This document shows positions 24,630 to 25,943 of a DNA stretch of 25,943 nucleotides, piece by piece (positions within the stretch are counted from its first letter, which is position 1; every line of letters starts with the position of its first letter). Origin of the DNA: CBDTTW01 sp965363675 (GTDB taxonomy: Bacteria; Bacteroidota; Rhodothermia; Rhodothermales; DASSAV01); NCBI GenBank assembly GCA_965363675.1, contig CBDTTW010000019.1, positions 1-25,943 on the forward strand, written 5' to 3'. Both the position numbers and the translations under genes were made by a program. The notes under the pieces are model-generated. The model worked only from the letters and a program-made list of their open reading frames with translations. It made no database searches and was not told the origin of the DNA.

Positions 24630-25943
24630 ATGCTGCGCCCCCGACGCCTTCGCAGATTCGCTTTTCTCCTGACGCTTGCGGCGCTCCTCGGCGGCGGCGC
24701 GGCGGCCCAGGCCCAGCCGATCCTGTTCGGCTCCTCGGACGACCCGCGCGAGCAGTTCCAGGAGTTCTGGTGGCAGCGCCGCAACACCGTCGATGTCGGC
24801 GCCGGTCTGAGCCTGATCGGGGCGCACTGGCGCTTCGGCGGCTCGGCCACGACGCGCCTCGTGACGCGGCCCGTCACGGCCCAGCTCAGCGCCAACGTCC
24901 GCACCGGCATCTACGGCTTCTACGAACCCGACTTCGACGAGCCGTACGATGCGCTCCGGCTCGTGGACTTCGCCCGGTACAACTTCGTCCCCGAAACGCG
25001 CGCCTACGCCCGCGTCGGGGTGCTCAACCGGGTACGCCTCGGCACGGGGCACATCGTGGACTTCTTCAACGCCGGCGCCGCGTGGGACGAACGCACCATC
25101 GGCCTCGAAACGGCCTTCCAGACGGACCGCCTCGCCGTGCAAGCTTTCTCGGACGACGTGCTCCTCGGCGGCGTCGTCGGGGCGGGCCTGAGCGTGCGGC
25201 CGTTCGCACGCCCCGGCGGCGGCATCCCGCTGGCGCTCGGCCTCAACGCCGCCACCGACGTAAACACCTACCGCCGCGCCCCCGACCCGCTTCAGGCGTT
25301 CAACGTGGACCTGAGCTACCCCGCCCTCTCGGAAGGCGAGATCGGCTTTACGCCCTTCGTCAGCTACGCCTGGTACGGCCACGCCGGGCGGGGCATCAGC
25401 TTCGGGGCTGACCTGCACAGCCCCAACTTCATCGACCTGGCGCGCTTCAGCCTGAAGATGGCGCTTTTCTACAACGGCCGCGAGTTCATCCCCGGCTACA
25501 TCGGCGCGTTCTACCCCGTCAGCAACCCGGCCGCGCGCATCCGCCGCTCGGAGGACTTCGGCAAGGAGGAAGGCCCCGACGAAACGGCCGGCATCGCGCT
25601 GGCCCAGGCCGCCGGCGGCAACGACCTGCTCACGGAGCTGCGCCTGCTCGTCTTCAACCGCTTCGAGTTCTGGTACGCTTTCCGCCGGCACTACGGCTCG
25701 CAGTCGCTCTCGGAGTACCACCTGCGCCTGTTCCTGCGCGCCCAGAGCCGAGGCGAACTGAGCGTCGGGATGGACCGGGGAGGGCTGCTCGGCTTCCTCA
25801 GCCTGTTCAACGACCTCGGCGACCAGACGGCGCTTTCCTTCGACGCCCAGTTCCGCGCCGCACGCGCGCTCCGGCTGCGCGCCTCCGCCCGCTACACCTA
25901 CGAACGCATCGGCGACGGCCTCGCCGGCACGGCGCGCTACCTC
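24630..25943 (+). CDS. exported outer-membrane beta-barrel protein, N-terminal part (3' end outside window)
   Basis: The frame is open from an ATG at 24630 to the last base; 438 codons are visible. It begins with a signal peptide (MLRPRRLRRFAFLLTLAALL and a GGGAAAQAQ cleavage region). The rest alternates short amphipathic strands with turns and many Tyr/Phe residues at strand ends (for example VQLSANVR-like TAQLSANVRTGIYGFYEP, and RLFLRAQSRGELSVGMD). That pattern suggests an outer-membrane barrel. I do not recognise the family and see no catalytic motif. It is divergent from the LON-domain gene, and nothing downstream is visible. The reading is clear because the competing frames give Arg/Pro-rich shadow sequence. 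Confidence 0.78.
   Translation, partial: MLRPRRLRRFAFLLTLAALLGGGAAAQAQPILFGSSDDPREQFQEFWWQRRNTVDVGAGLSLIGAHWRFGGSATTRLVTRPVTAQLSANVRTGIYGFYEPDFDEPYDALRLVDFARYNFVPETRAYARVGVLNRVRLGTGHIVDFFNAGAAWDERTIGLETAFQTDRLAVQAFSDDVLLGGVVGAGLSVRPFARPGGGIPLALGLNAATDVNTYRRAPDPLQAFNVDLSYPALSEGEIGFTPFVSYAWYGHAGRGISFGADLHSPNFIDLARFSLKMALFYNGREFIPGYIGAFYPVSNPAARIRRSEDFGKEEGPDETAGIALAQAAGGNDLLTELRLLVFNRFEFWYAFRRHYGSQSLSEYHLRLFLRAQSRGELSVGMDRGGLLGFLSLFNDLGDQTALSFDAQFRAARALRLRASARYTYERIGDGLAGTARYL

Noticed and set aside
1..25943. CRISPR array, insertion sequence, integrase, phage or plasmid genes
   Set aside because: I saw no regularly spaced repeats, transposase-like motif, terminal repeats or attachment-site duplication next to the tRNA. 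The region looks like ordinary chromosome.

Overview
The window is very GC-rich bacterial chromosome. It carries a porU-porV pair (type IX secretion), a Bacteroidota-specific trait, plus AT-rich TAnnTTG elements upstream of several genes. High GC together with type IX secretion points to a Rhodothermota-like (Rhodothermus/Salinibacter/Rubricoccus-type) organism. That placement is an inference; there is no rRNA in the window to confirm it. Coding density is high and no stretch longer than about 300 bases lacks a gene.

Left part (1-9350). An outer-membrane barrel fragment enters from the left edge and converges on a minus-strand group: sigma factor, CPBP membrane protease, DUF2007 protein and cdsA. 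The last two junctions are tight (4-base overlap, 18-base gap), so they look like one envelope/phospholipid transcript. A free-standing tRNA-Arg(CCG) with a near-consensus promoter and an intrinsic terminator lies at 4427-4597. It is followed by a SnoaL-like protein (-) and a divergent three-domain lipoprotein (META + MliC + COG3650) (+). The lipoprotein converges on a vanZ-like gene, which overlaps fucU. A DUF92 membrane protein and a DUF5683-type protein follow on the same strand.

Central part (9330-22792), all on the minus strand, is the most interesting block. In transcription order it reads: a truncated two-component protein (receiver + HisKA, no ATPase domain); PorU sortase; PorV shuttle/outer-membrane protein; a large M6-peptidase-like protein with a type IX sorting domain but a destroyed zinc site; a zincin/TolB-propeller/outer-membrane-barrel fusion; and a membrane-anchored TlpA-like thioredoxin. 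From PorU to TlpA the spacing is 33, 18, about -1 and 8 bases, so these five are probably one operon. The module would secrete, anchor and process surface proteins: PorV carries cargo to PorU, PorU removes the C-terminal sorting domain, and the M6-like protein is probably a cargo or a dedicated structural partner. The M6-like gene is broken by a one-base frameshift at a G-run.

Right part (23001-25943). A LON-N-domain protein and an MBL-fold hydrolase form a tight minus-strand pair. Divergent from them, an outer-membrane protein with a signal peptide runs off the right edge.

The strongest candidates for something not previously described are the catalytically dead M6-like protein embedded in the PorU/PorV operon, the zincin-propeller-barrel fusion next to it, the kinase-less receiver/HisKA protein upstream, and a sigma factor with two region-4-like helix-turn-helix segments.
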